Shown here piece by piece: positions 41,078 to 49,564 of a stretch of DNA of 64,000 bases. This stretch comes from Lichenihabitans psoromatis (GTDB lineage: Bacteria; Pseudomonadota; Alphaproteobacteria; Rhizobiales; Beijerinckiaceae), in contig NZ_CP036515.1 of assembly GCF_004323635.1 (NCBI RefSeq), positions 1,599,501-1,663,500 of the forward strand, written 5' to 3'. Below the pieces are notes generated by a model. The model was not told the DNA's origin. It saw nothing but the letters and a program-made list of their open reading frames with translations, and made no database searches. The translations under genes were made by a program, and so were the position numbers. Numbering within the stretch: position 1 is the first letter of the stretch; each line of letters opens with the position of its first letter.

Positions 41078-42901
41078 TCATCGCACGCCCCCGGCGACCA
41101 GAAGCCCCTCGGCAAGATCCATGATGTCGTCCGGCCAGAACCGCCTAGGACGAGCTCGTCGAGCGCCTGTCGAGCGCAGGGGACGACAGGACATGATCAT
41201 ACTGACCCACTGCCGGGGCAGTGCGCTGCCGCCCTCCGCCGCTCCGAGCAGGGCCCCTACAATCGCGCCGTTGGTATCTGTGTCCCCACCGCAAGCCACG
41301 GTCTCGACCACGCCTCGCTCTGCGGTGCGGCCGATTGCAAGGCGGTAAAATGCGTTCTGATACGCTGTCAGAACCCACCCCATCTGGTCCTGGAAATTTG
41401 CCGGCAACATTGTCCCGGCGGCGGCGAGCCTGGCCCGGACGATGTCCGCATCCGCGCCAGAACCTGCATGGGCGTCGGCAGCGTCGAGCATGTCATCCCG
41501 CCGACCGGATGCGACGCCGACCGCGATGGCGGCCGCGAAGGATGAACATGCTGCGATGCAGACAGGATGCGCATGGGTCAGGGCGCTATCGGCCGCCGCG
41601 AGGCGCGCGGCGCGAGCCGGATCACCCGCCGCAAAAATCCCGATAGGACTCACCCGCATCAGCGAGCCGTTCGCCTGGCTTCCGGCCTGCGCCGTTGCAA
41701 CTGGGCCATAGGTCCGCGTCAGAGCGGCTGACGTGGTCTGACCGATGTCGAAGGGGCCGGATTGACGCCAATCGCCGTAGGCATCGAAGACCGCTTCCGC
41801 AGCAAAGCTTTGCTCCCGAACGAGGCTGCGGGCCAGAGCCAATGCCATTTCAGAATCGTCGGTGCACTGGCCCGCGATGATGTTCCACGGACCGCCATCC
41901 GCGAGTTGGCTTGGCCCGCCTGGGAAGCGGGATGCGATCTCGTCCTGAGTTTGGAATTCCACCAAAGCGCCTAGGGCATCGCCGGCGACCTGCCCGAGCA
42001 GACAGCCTTGAGCGCGATCGAGCAGATAGGCCTGGCGCACTCGGATAGCGGGACGGGCGGGACGGGAATCACCCGGATCGGGCACCATGGCTTTGGACCA
42101 GGGTCTCGGCACTAGGCTGTCCACAGCCGCAGGCGCTCCACCAAAGCATCGCTTTGTCGAAGCTCGGCCGTGAGCATCGTAGGTGATCTCGCGACCCTGC
42201 TCGTCGACCAGAGCGCCACCGGCCCCGCGGAGAAGCGCGTGCCCTGCCGCAAAGTCCCAGGCCCGAAGCGGGTTCAGCGCGACGGCCGCCACAACGTCGC
42301 CTACGGCGGCCAACGCTAGTCGGTACGCGATACTCGGCATGGCGATGAAGCGCGCGGGCTGGACCAAGCCGGCGTTCACGTCGGGCAGTTGCGAGGCCAC
42401 GTAAGACAAAGCGACCACCTGGGCTTTGTCGAGCCGGCCAGCCCGAAGATCTGTAGGAACTGCGATTCCGTTGCGTTGGACTGGTCCGCACCCCTCTGCC
42501 CAGGCAATCGTGTCGCCGCGGGGCGGCATCGCGAACGCGTGGACGACGCCGAGCACCGGGCGTCCGTCGCGGATTAGCGCGATCGAGACGCTTGAGCCAC
42601 GGCGTCCATCCAGAAAGGCGCCGGTGCCGTCGTGCGGGTTAACAACCCAGGCGAGCCCCTCGCCTTCTGCAACGATACCGGTTTCTTCCCCGAGCCAGCC
42701 GCATGGAATTAAGGCTTGTAGGCGTTGCTTGAGGAGGTCTTCCATTTCCTTGTCGATCTCGGCCGAACCGTGCTCTCCGCGCGGACCTCCCTCTCGATGG
42801 AACTCTTCCAGCAGCAGGCTGCCGGCTTCCCGTGCTGCGGCGACGACGCCCTGGAGAATGGGCTTAAGATCGATCAGGATCAGGGCTGCAGAGCGGATCA
42901 T
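41078..42901 (-). CDS. Inositol-monophosphatase-like plus ADP-ribosylglycohydrolase fusion protein
   Basis: A 607-residue two-domain protein. Residues 1-275 form an IMPase/CysQ-like domain: LLLEEFHREGG, GWLGEETG, WVVNPHDGTGAFLDGRRGSSVSIAL (metal-binding DGT) and LNPLRAWDFAAGHALLRGAGG (AWD). The usual WVIDPLDGT reads WVVNPHDGT, so one aspartate of the metal site is asparagine. Residues 295-600 are an ADP-ribosylglycohydrolase: AQGCLLGQVAGDALGALVEF, GQCTDDSEMALALARSL (TDDSEM metal site) and ETVACGGDTDTNGAIVGALLGA (DTDTN). The pair could remove ADP-ribose, and phosphate from a phospho-ADP-ribose product, but this is inference. It is the first gene of the three-gene operon with GAGG before the ATG. 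Confidence 0.88.
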   Translation of the reverse strand: MIRSAALILIDLKPILQGVVAAAREAGSLLLEEFHREGGPRGEHGSAEIDKEMEDLLKQRLQALIPCGWLGEETGIVAEGEGLAWVVNPHDGTGAFLDGRRGSSVSIALIRDGRPVLGVVHAFAMPPRGDTIAWAEGCGPVQRNGIAVPTDLRAGRLDKAQVVALSYVASQLPDVNAGLVQPARFIAMPSIAYRLALAAVGDVVAAVALNPLRAWDFAAGHALLRGAGGALVDEQGREITYDAHGRASTKRCFGGAPAAVDSLVPRPWSKAMVPDPGDSRPARPAIRVRQAYLLDRAQGCLLGQVAGDALGALVEFQTQDEIASRFPGGPSQLADGGPWNIIAGQCTDDSEMALALARSLVREQSFAAEAVFDAYGDWRQSGPFDIGQTTSAALTRTYGPVATAQAGSQANGSLMRVSPIGIFAAGDPARAARLAAADSALTHAHPVCIAACSSFAAAIAVGVASGRRDDMLDAADAHAGSGADADIVRARLAAAGTMLPANFQDQMGWVLTAYQNAFYRLAIGRTAERGVVETVACGGDTDTNGAIVGALLGAAEGGSALPRQWVSMIMSCRPLRSTGARRARPRRFWPDDIMDLAEGLLVAGGVR

Positions 42902-42983
42902 TGGACCTCTTGTTGGCTCGGTTACGATGTTCCCCTAATTCCACGAATGCAGCCAAGGCCGCGGATCTGCCGGAGTTTTTACA

Positions 42984-43649
42984 GTGACGGAGTTCCAGGC
43001 CGAGAAACTTGTGCGACCAGGAGGCACGCGCTTCGTCGGCTTCTACTGGACCTTGCCGATTCCAGCGGTCGGGTTCGTGCGATTGCCGAAGGCCATTGAT
43101 GATGCCGCCGCGGCCAGTCGCACCATCCGCTACCAACGCGAGCGAGTTCGGCGCTGGGTGGAAAGCCAGAAGGGCCACATCGTCGCCGAGTTCGCGTTCC
43201 TGGAGTTGAGACCCGACCGGGGAAGCGACGCGGTGGCCGAAGAACTCGGCAAGGCACTCCGGAAGGCCCAGGAGACGGGCGCGACGTTTGTGTACATTCG
43301 CTTCGCAGACTACCATCAAGCTCGGCTACACCCGTTCATGCAGGTGATCCTGCAGGTGACCTCAGTGCCGTGTGTGGGCCTGCCACCAGATCCCGAACAG
43401 GTCGGATTTGAGACGTTTGATCCGATCGCTCATTTCCGTAAATCACGGAAGACTTTGCCCCGCGCCTGGGACTCGGAGCGACAAGAGGCGCTTCAGGCGG
43501 CCGTCAACGCCGCGGTCGTGGCCGTCGGAGATGTCAGAGGCAAGGCAGAGCGGATTGCTGAGCACCTGAATTCAAGCCAGATTAGGACAACAAATGGGCG
43601 CGCCTGGACAGGCTCAAATGTCAGAGCGTTCATGCGAAAGCTGGGGTAA
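42984..43649 (+). CDS. Serine-recombinase-like protein lacking the catalytic serine motif
   Basis: A 221-residue protein starting with GTG at 42984. The N-terminal 130 residues have a resolvase-like outline: VGFYWTLPIPAVGFVRL then RTIRYQRERVRRWVESQKGHIVAEFAFLEL and ELGKALRKAQETGATFVYIRFA. The YxRVS motif with the nucleophilic serine is replaced by FYWTLP. The C-terminus, ERIAEHLNSSQIRTTNGRAWTGSNVRAFMRKLG, is a clear recombinase-domain DNA-binding segment. It may bind DNA as a regulator, or be a decayed recombinase. It is divergent from the fusion gene 82 bases away and could regulate that operon. Confidence 0.65.
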   Translation: MTEFQAEKLVRPGGTRFVGFYWTLPIPAVGFVRLPKAIDDAAAASRTIRYQRERVRRWVESQKGHIVAEFAFLELRPDRGSDAVAEELGKALRKAQETGATFVYIRFADYHQARLHPFMQVILQVTSVPCVGLPPDPEQVGFETFDPIAHFRKSRKTLPRAWDSERQEALQAAVNAAVVAVGDVRGKAERIAEHLNSSQIRTTNGRAWTGSNVRAFMRKLG

Positions 43650-43653
43650 TCGA

Positions 43654-44050
43654 GCGCGGTCGCGGCTTTGCGGTATTCGCCGAGTTCATGCACGACGAGG
43701 CTCTGGAAAACCTTACACTGCAAACCGATTTACGCCGTGCAATTGCGCGTGGTTAGTACAAGCTAAAATTCTGCTGGTTTACGAGCCCAGGAAGGGGCGC
43801 ATGACCGGCATGGAAGCCCTGATCCGGTGGGAACATCCGAAAAGGGGCTGGCTGGGGGGGACCCGGAGTCCTTATCGCTATGGCGGAAGAGATCGGCATT
43901 ATCGCGACATTTGGTCGCTGAGTGTTGCGGGAATCTTGTACGCGAATGAACGGCCCGATCGGGCCTGTCAACATGAGTGCGGCCGCGGCGGTCGTGCTCT
44001 TAAACTCACGCAGCGAGGACCCCCACAGGTCCAGCGTGGTCTCGATTGAT
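43654..44050 (+). pseudogene. EAL-domain (c-di-GMP phosphodiesterase) gene remnant
   Basis: Three frames in turn carry pieces of a GGDEF-EAL protein. The first reads FMHDEALENLTLQTDLRRAIARG and ends at a stop. A second reads GRMTGMEALIRWEHPKRGWLG, the EAL opening. A third reads LIAMAEEIGIIATFGR and then VLRESCTRMN. Frame changes and a stop break the gene, and both ends are missing, so it cannot make an active enzyme. It lies between the recombinase-like gene and the ABC-3C locus. Confidence 0.75.
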
Positions 44051-44142
44051 ACACCCGCCATCCACTATGCTCCGAATCATGGTGAACCATGGGTTGAGAG
44101 ATCAGAATCCTGCGCAGCTGTAAGCTCGGGTGGATTCTTCTA

Positions 44143-46107
44143 CTATGGTGGCGGCCGGTACAGCCAGAATGCCGGTACGAGGCCTTGACCGCGCCACTCT
44201 TCGATCAGCTCGATACCCGGCAGTCCGCCCCAGACGTCCTCGTCCGCGTGATCGAGGATAATGATCTGAAGCCGGCTTTTTGCGCCGATCGCTTCGGCGC
44301 CGAGCAAGGCGAACACCTTGCGGACGGCAACGACGTCCTGGTCTCGCCAAGTGATCACGTCAGGAGTGTCGTCGGCGGCGGCGCGCTTTGGAAAATAGAC
44401 CTGGCTGGGCTGGTCGAAGATTAGCATTCCCGGCACCGGATGGTGCGGCTCGTCCAGGAAGAAGTGCTGAAGCGCCAGCATTGTGGCGACGTGGTAGGCG
44501 AGCCAGTTCGCGCCGCTGCCGATTTCCCACAGGTAGTCTTCGCGGGACCCACGTAACACTTTGACCGTCAGATCCTCGATCAGCAGCCGGATAGGCGCGT
44601 CAGGCCATTCGGCATCAAGTTGGGGAACGAGGCGGTTCGCTTGGTGAGCGATACGGGTCAGGGCGTTGAGGAGCTTGCGCTTGATGTCGGATTCCGAGAC
44701 GATCCGTTGCAGGACCGCAATTTGCTCTTGAAGCTCTACGATCCCCTGCCGGAGCCACCCAGACTGATCGGCCCGGTCGTACAGCTGAAGCGCTTGTTCA
44801 AGCCGTCCCAAGAAACGCTCGAGCCGATCAAACCGACTGACCTCGTCGCGCGCTGCTTCGGAATCCCGTTCGAGCGTGGCGACTTCAGCCCGGACTTGGT
44901 TTAAGTCGGTCAAGACACGCTCGGCGTTGCCACGCTGGCGCAAGATCTCTTTGTCAAGCGTGTTGGAGAGGGCGGGGTGAGTCCGAAGCCGTATCTCAAG
45001 GCCGTCAAGGTTGTCGCAGAGCACCAGGATCTTGTCTCGAGCGCCATCGCCCATGGCGACAATGGGGTCGGCGCTGTCCGACGCCATATCCCGCAGCCAG
45101 GTCGACAGGCCCAGCCGATCTCTCTGAATGCGCATGGCATCGCCATAGGCTTCGCTACTCTCTACAAGCCGCCGCAGCTCATTCAGTCTCTGACGATGTT
45201 CGGTTAGCTGCGCCGCAAGTTCGGTCTCCTGAGCGCGAAGAACCTCTAGGCGGGTCAGCACAACGTCGATCCCCGCCATGCTCGGTCGCGCAAGGCTGGA
45301 ATTGCTCTGGGACAGCCTACGCAAGAGATCGACGACGTCGTTCCAGTCTTTGGGAAGGGCGTTGTCGGGTGGCAGCAGGCCTAGCTCCACGGACTGACGC
45401 AGCCACGCGTCGCCTTCTGCGTGCCAAGCGCCTGTCGCGGACACGATTGCGCGCAGTTCGGCGTCCTTCCGCCGCAGGATCCGCTGAAGACGATCAATCT
45501 CGAAGCGAGCCTGAAGGACCTTTGCAGTTACTGCACCTAGGAGGTAGGGGAAGATCGTCTTGAGCTTTTCCCGATGTTCGGTCGTGTCGGCCTTGAAAAA
45601 CATCACGTCCGGGTTGGCGACGACGTTTTGAGGCTGAAAGGTGAAAGCCATCAGGTCTCGGAAGCTGGGCCTGAGTTTGAAGCCGTTCTCCGTACCCGGT
45701 TCGAAGTCGAGATCCGTGAGCCCGGCGAGACGGTTCATTGTCCGCTTCACCGTGTCGACGTTGGTCGTCTTGTCGGTGATGGTCTGCGGGATCTCCACCT
45801 GGGGCCCCTCGATTAGCACCATGTCGCCGGTGCTCTGCTGATCACCCGGCTCACGTCGCGCGAGCAACTTTTGACCTTCCAGGGTGTCAATTAGAACGCC
45901 GAACCAGCTACAGTTTTCGCGGATGACCCCGACCGGGATTGCGCATTTGTCGGAGCCGAGGCAGTAGTCGATAATTGGGATTACCGCTGATTTGCCCGTC
46001 TTTGACGCCCCGCTGATGACGTTGACGACGCCGGGCTTGAACTCAACGACCCGAGGGTCGCCGGGCGTACGGGGCCAAAGAATCAGCGTGCGGAGTTGGA
46101 AGTACAT
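44143..46107 (-). CDS. ABC-3C system SMC-like ATPase (DUF3732)
   Basis: A 654-residue SMC-like protein. The N-terminal P-loop is in VVNVISGASKTGKSAVIPIIDYCLG, followed by the DUF3732 region FRDLMAFTFQPQNVVANPDVMFF. A long coiled-coil spans about residues 200-480, and the C-terminal half has GSGANWLAYHVATMLALQHFF and Walker B-like PGMLIFDQPSQVYFPK. This is the ATPase of ABC-three-component (ABC-3C) predicted conflict systems (Aravind and colleagues' classification). It starts directly after the middle-component stop, so it was the last gene of a three-gene operon whose middle gene is now split by an insertion sequence. Confidence 0.88.
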   Translation of the reverse strand: MYFQLRTLILWPRTPGDPRVVEFKPGVVNVISGASKTGKSAVIPIIDYCLGSDKCAIPVGVIRENCSWFGVLIDTLEGQKLLARREPGDQQSTGDMVLIEGPQVEIPQTITDKTTNVDTVKRTMNRLAGLTDLDFEPGTENGFKLRPSFRDLMAFTFQPQNVVANPDVMFFKADTTEHREKLKTIFPYLLGAVTAKVLQARFEIDRLQRILRRKDAELRAIVSATGAWHAEGDAWLRQSVELGLLPPDNALPKDWNDVVDLLRRLSQSNSSLARPSMAGIDVVLTRLEVLRAQETELAAQLTEHRQRLNELRRLVESSEAYGDAMRIQRDRLGLSTWLRDMASDSADPIVAMGDGARDKILVLCDNLDGLEIRLRTHPALSNTLDKEILRQRGNAERVLTDLNQVRAEVATLERDSEAARDEVSRFDRLERFLGRLEQALQLYDRADQSGWLRQGIVELQEQIAVLQRIVSESDIKRKLLNALTRIAHQANRLVPQLDAEWPDAPIRLLIEDLTVKVLRGSREDYLWEIGSGANWLAYHVATMLALQHFFLDEPHHPVPGMLIFDQPSQVYFPKRAAADDTPDVITWRDQDVVAVRKVFALLGAEAIGAKSRLQIIILDHADEDVWGGLPGIELIEEWRGQGLVPAFWLYRPPP

Positions 46108-46380
46108 TCAGAACTCCACCCGTAGCAGGGTTGTGACCTGGGCAATGCTGAGTTTTGAAAACCAGTACCCCAGCTTTTCCGCCGCCGGACCCACGTGCTT
46201 GACGCGCTCCGGCAGAACCAGCTTCTTCTGCTTTTGCTCCGGCGTATTCGCGCGGACGGTCCCATTCGCGTAGTCGACCGACATCAGGCGTCCGCTGACT
46301 CCCATGGCGAGCGACTGGAGCGTCAGGGTCCGGAGCAACAGTGCGCGTTCGTTGGAGTGGGCCCCTTCCGGTGGACGGTT

Positions 46381-47205
46381 TTAAGCCGCCGACTTGACCG
46401 TCTGCCGGGTGAAGTAATCCTCGAACTGTTTTGGGCTGAGATAGCCGAGGGCAGAATGCAGCCTCGTAGCGTTGTAGGTCTCTTCGATGAAGCGGGGAAG
46501 GTGTTCGGCCACATCCTCGAACGTCTCGAAGGCCATCGGGTAGACCGCCTCGACCTTGAGGGTCTTCATGAAGCTTTCGGCCTTGGCATTGTCGTATGGA
46601 TTGCCACGTCTTCCCATAGATCCTTTGAGGCCGCGGGCCGCGAGTTCGTCGCGGTAGACCTTGGCAGCATATTGCGATCCTCGATCCGAGTGATGCACGC
46701 AACCGGACGACGGTTTGCGATCCACAACGGCAGCCCTCAGAGCCGCCAGGGTCAACCGGGCATCGATCGATCGGCTCATGGCATAGCCCACGACCCTTCT
46801 CGACCAGGCGTCGAGGACAATGGCAACGTAGACGAATGAGCCGACCACTTGAACGTAGGTGATGTCGGCGACCCAGAGTTGGTCTGGCCCGTTCAGCGCC
46901 ATGTCCTGTGTCAGATTGGCGAAGATGGGATGATCGTGATCACTGTCGGTCGTGATGGTTGTGCGCCGTCGGATCCGCGGTTGCAGGTCATGCTCGCGCA
47001 TGAGCCGGCGGACCTTCTTGTGATTGACCACGAGACCCTGCTGCCCAAGAGCTGCTCGAACACGACGCCATCCGTAACGCTCGAACTCTTCGCAGATCCG
47101 CCACATCGCTTCGACAAGGGCGGTTTCGTCGACGGCAGCCACCGGCCCGTCATAGAACGTGGAGCGAGCAAGACCCATCAGCCGGCACCCCTCTGCGACA
47201 GACAA
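46381..47205 (-). CDS. IS3-family transposase OrfB (integrase core)
   Basis: A 274-residue DDE recombinase domain. The motifs are [20 protein letters not shown] (first Asp), [21 protein letters not shown] (second Asp) and [19 protein letters not shown] (Glu), ending with [18 protein letters not shown]. An N-terminal helix-turn-helix-like region ([12 protein letters not shown]) precedes it. In this family OrfB is made mainly as an OrfAB fusion by a -1 frameshift; the two genes overlap by 28 bases in different frames here. The catalytic residues are intact, so the element may still move. Confidence 0.93.
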   Translation of the reverse strand: MSVAEGCRLMGLARSTFYDGPVAAVDETALVEAMWRICEEFERYGWRRVRAALGQQGLVVNHKKVRRLMREHDLQPRIRRRTTITTDSDHDHPIFANLTQDMALNGPDQLWVADITYVQVVGSFVYVAIVLDAWSRRVVGYAMSRSIDARLTLAALRAAVVDRKPSSGCVHHSDRGSQYAAKVYRDELAARGLKGSMGRRGNPYDNAKAESFMKTLKVEAVYPMAFETFEDVAEHLPRFIEETYNATRLHSALGYLSPKQFEDYFTRQTVKSAA

Positions 47206-47525
47206 GCCGCAGGGCCTGCTAAGGACACGGGCACGCTTTTCGGCCGGAGAGATGCATGAGAAGCCCCCTTTAGAAAGTCCAGCTCGAGAGCCTGTTTTCC
47301 GACCAGCCGCTCAAGCGCTGCGATGCGCGCCTCATAGGCCTGCAGAAGGTCTGCCGCGCCCAGGTCCTGATCGAGCGCCCCCGCCTGAAACTTATCTACC
47401 CAGATCCGGATCAGGTTGCGTGACAGATCGTGGCGCTTGGCGAGACCATGCAGGGTCTCGCCAGCCAGGTACTCCTGGACAACCTGTCGCTTGAATTCGA
47501 CGCTGTGGGTTCGGTGTTGACTCAT
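47178..47525 (-). CDS. IS3-family transposase OrfA (HTH)
   Basis: A 115-residue protein with the helix-turn-helix of IS3 Orf[42 protein letters not shown] leucine-zipper segment ([20 protein letters not shown]) mediates multimer formation. It binds the element's ends and supplies the N-terminal part of the OrfAB transposase by frameshifting in its last third. The open frame runs past the usual end because of the overlap with OrfB. Confidence 0.9.
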   Translation of the reverse strand: MSQHRTHSVEFKRQVVQEYLAGETLHGLAKRHDLSRNLIRIWVDKFQAGALDQDLGAADLLQAYEARIAALERLVGKQALELDFLKGASHASLRPKSVPVSLAGPAACLSQRGAG

Positions 47526-47878
47526 GGACTTTCATCTTTCGAAAGCCCGACCTCCGGTCAATCGACGATCGCCAACCTGTCCATTGTCAGGGGCCCACTC
47601 CAGATGCACGGCCAAAAGCTGCTCGCGCTCTTTGCCTAGCTTGGCGGCGAAAAGCGCCAGGCCCGACGGCCGGTAGGTTGAGGTGACATGCTCGATTGTC
47701 GCCCGGTGCAACACGATAGGTAGCACCAGGAAGGCAAGCGCAAAGTGCGCCTGCCGTTCTTCGTCCGCTTGAAAACCTTGGCCGAAGCGCCAAAGGGCGA
47801 ACGCCCCTAGTCCAGGATTCTGTACGATCGCTAAGTCGCTGAGTGGGAGTCTGGGACGACTGGGGATCGCAATATCGC

Positions 47879-49045
47879 TCAAGGCTTGACACCCATCAGC
47901 GTTTTAAATTGCGGATGCCAGCCAAGCCGGAGGTCATGGGACAGGGAATTATACGAACCGTGTACAAAGTGACCGGGGACCACCCGTCCATCCAGAGGCG
48001 GTTGGAGCAGCGCGCACCGGCGATAGACAATCCGGCCTTGGGACGCAGCCTCGTTACCGGCGTGAACGTCCTTCACTTCCGCTGCAATGTGCTCGTGGCG
48101 GCCCACGAGATCATCGTCCCAATCGGTTAGGTTTTTTTCGAAGATGAGCCCTCTTTCTCCCCACACCGACACATCTGACAGCGTTCGCAGGTAGTCGCTG
48201 ACAGCCCGAAGGCACGCCTCATCTCCGGCTTCGATCAATTCGAGCTGCCGAACGAAGGCAGGCCGGTCCTCCATCAGCTGCTGAACGGTCTCATCCGAGG
48301 GCGCCTTGGTAAAAGAAGACAGGAGGCCGGGGAGATTGTTCTTCTGGACGAAGGCTCGTTGCTCAGCTTGGAATGCGGCCGCATCAATGATCGCGGGTTT
48401 CCCGGCCCGGATGAGCCTGTCCGCGCCTTCTTTCGCTGCGCCGATCGCTCGTTCGCACACCAGGTCAAGGACAAGGGGGGATACTGTAGGCTTGAAGATC
48501 GCCCGGATCGCATCGACCGGGTCGACGTCGGTGCTGATGATCTCAAGGTTTTTGATCAGCACCGACCGCTGGGCCGCATCCGCCGCCAGGAATGCCTTCA
48601 CGTCGGCGTCGCATCCCGGCGCAGATTTAAGCTTCCCGTAGCTTTTGCCCAACGCCTTCAGCAACGCTTGGATGGCTTCATCCGTGATCGCCGCACTCAG
48701 GGACTGGGCGAAGGCGCCGATTTTCACCGGGGTGACATAGAGCCGAAACTTAGTTGTCAACGGATCGACTTCGCCTGCAGCAATGAAGCTTAGCCAGTTG
48801 GCGAGTGTCTTCCAGAGTTCGCCGGCCCAGTCGGACAGCGGGTTTTGCTTCAGAGCGCTCTTGCTCTGTTCCAGAATTAGTTCAGAGGTCGGCAGATGCA
48901 CAGCGACGTCGTCTAGATGTTCGAGTGACACAGATGCGCCGTCCGGGGCGTTTAGCAAGTGAAAGCAAAGGCGTACCGGCTGCAACGAGTAGCCGAGGTA
49001 CTGGCCCGCCGCGCTGTGCTTACCTGTCTGCGTTAACGCGTTCAT
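47879..49045 (-). CDS. ABC-3C system effector-type protein (C-terminal ABC-3C domain)
   Basis: A 388-residue protein starting at the ATG at 49045 (MNALTQTGKHSAAGQYLGY). The C-terminal 80 residues are the ABC-3C tail: GRIVYRRCALLQPPLDGRVVPGHFVHGSYNSLSHDLRLGWHPQF. The N-terminal part (AAGQYLGYSLQPVRLCFHLL, SVSLEHLDDVAVH, ELILEQSKSAL, LSDWAGELWKTLANWLSF) resembles Cap4-like/DUF4297 dsDNA nuclease domains, with an acidic residue before a Q-x-K motif that could be catalytic. It is the first gene of the operon and overlaps the middle-component start. In such systems the effector is held in check and released on phage or plasmid attack, which is inferred. Confidence 0.85.
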   Translation of the reverse strand: MNALTQTGKHSAAGQYLGYSLQPVRLCFHLLNAPDGASVSLEHLDDVAVHLPTSELILEQSKSALKQNPLSDWAGELWKTLANWLSFIAAGEVDPLTTKFRLYVTPVKIGAFAQSLSAAITDEAIQALLKALGKSYGKLKSAPGCDADVKAFLAADAAQRSVLIKNLEIISTDVDPVDAIRAIFKPTVSPLVLDLVCERAIGAAKEGADRLIRAGKPAIIDAAAFQAEQRAFVQKNNLPGLLSSFTKAPSDETVQQLMEDRPAFVRQLELIEAGDEACLRAVSDYLRTLSDVSVWGERGLIFEKNLTDWDDDLVGRHEHIAAEVKDVHAGNEAASQGRIVYRRCALLQPPLDGRVVPGHFVHGSYNSLSHDLRLGWHPQFKTLMGVKP

Positions 49046-49167
49046 TCCCTGTCCCAAGCCACCGCTTTCGAATTGCAGACTCGAAAGGAAATCATAGTGG
49101 GCTAGATCGACAACCCGTTCAATCGGGGAGCTATTGGCCGCCGACGGCGTGCTTTGGATTCATGACG

Positions 49168-49287
49168 CCGTCCTTTGCCGTCGATTCCATCGCGGTCGCC
49201 ATCTCCTGCCATCGGGTGGTGCGCAACGATGGCGCCCCTGTCGGGCTGCCTGGGGTCGAACGCAAGCCGATGCTGATGGAACGCTAA
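49168..49287 (+). pseudogene. Ada/Ogt methyltransferase C-terminal remnant
   Basis: On the plus strand a 39-residue stretch reads FAVDSIAVAISCHRVVRNDG and then GVERKPMLMER, which is the active-site end of O6-alkylguanine-DNA alkyltransferases. The catalytic PCHRV motif reads SCHRV, and the rest of the protein is missing. It is a dead fragment between the ABC-3C operon and the resolvase gene. Confidence 0.65.
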
Positions 49288-49564
49288 GCGGCAGCCTAAA
49301 GATGGCTCGCAGGTTGTCCGATTGAGGTCGGATGTAAAAGCTTCCAGCCCGAGTAACGAACGTCCGGTTCCTTCCTGCGTGCTGATGTCTGTTCCTGCCG
49401 CAGAGCAGACCCGAGCGAACTTTCGGTAAGCGGCAGCTTCGTTGCGCAAAGCGCACCGTGCATAAATCAAAACTTTTGCAAACTCACTTGCGAGTAGCAA
49501 AAACAGCGACTTAACTCATGCAGATGTCACTTGCGAAAGCCGGCCGCGACCGTAATGTCGAAAC

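Larger units (their letters stand above)
46353..47602 (-). mobile_element. IS3-family insertion sequence
   Basis: A 1250-base element with terminal inverted repeats starting TGGAGTGGGCCCC on both ends and TGGAC conserved a few bases inside. It has the two-gene orfA/orfB layout of the IS3 family. The flanks do not show an unambiguous target duplication, so its exact ends could be a few bases different. It interrupts the ABC-3C middle component gene. Confidence 0.85.
46108..47882 (-). pseudogene. ABC-3C middle component, split by an IS3-family element
   Basis: The N-terminal part (47882-47603) starts with TTG overlapping the effector stop (TTGA) and reads VQNPGLGAFALWRFGQGFQAD then AFLVLPIVLHRATIEHV and SGLALFAAKLGKEREQLLAVH. 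The C-terminal part (46352-46108) continues ERALLLRTLTLQSLAMGVSG and ends LGYWFSKLSIAQVTTLLRVEF. Together they make about 175 residues, normal for a middle component that links ATPase and effector. The IS lies exactly between the two parts. The broken gene should disable the system unless the element excises precisely. Confidence 0.85.

Noticed and set aside
46345..47610. Target-site duplication of the IS3-family element
   Set aside because: Several alignments of the ends were tried and none gives an exact direct repeat, so none is claimed.
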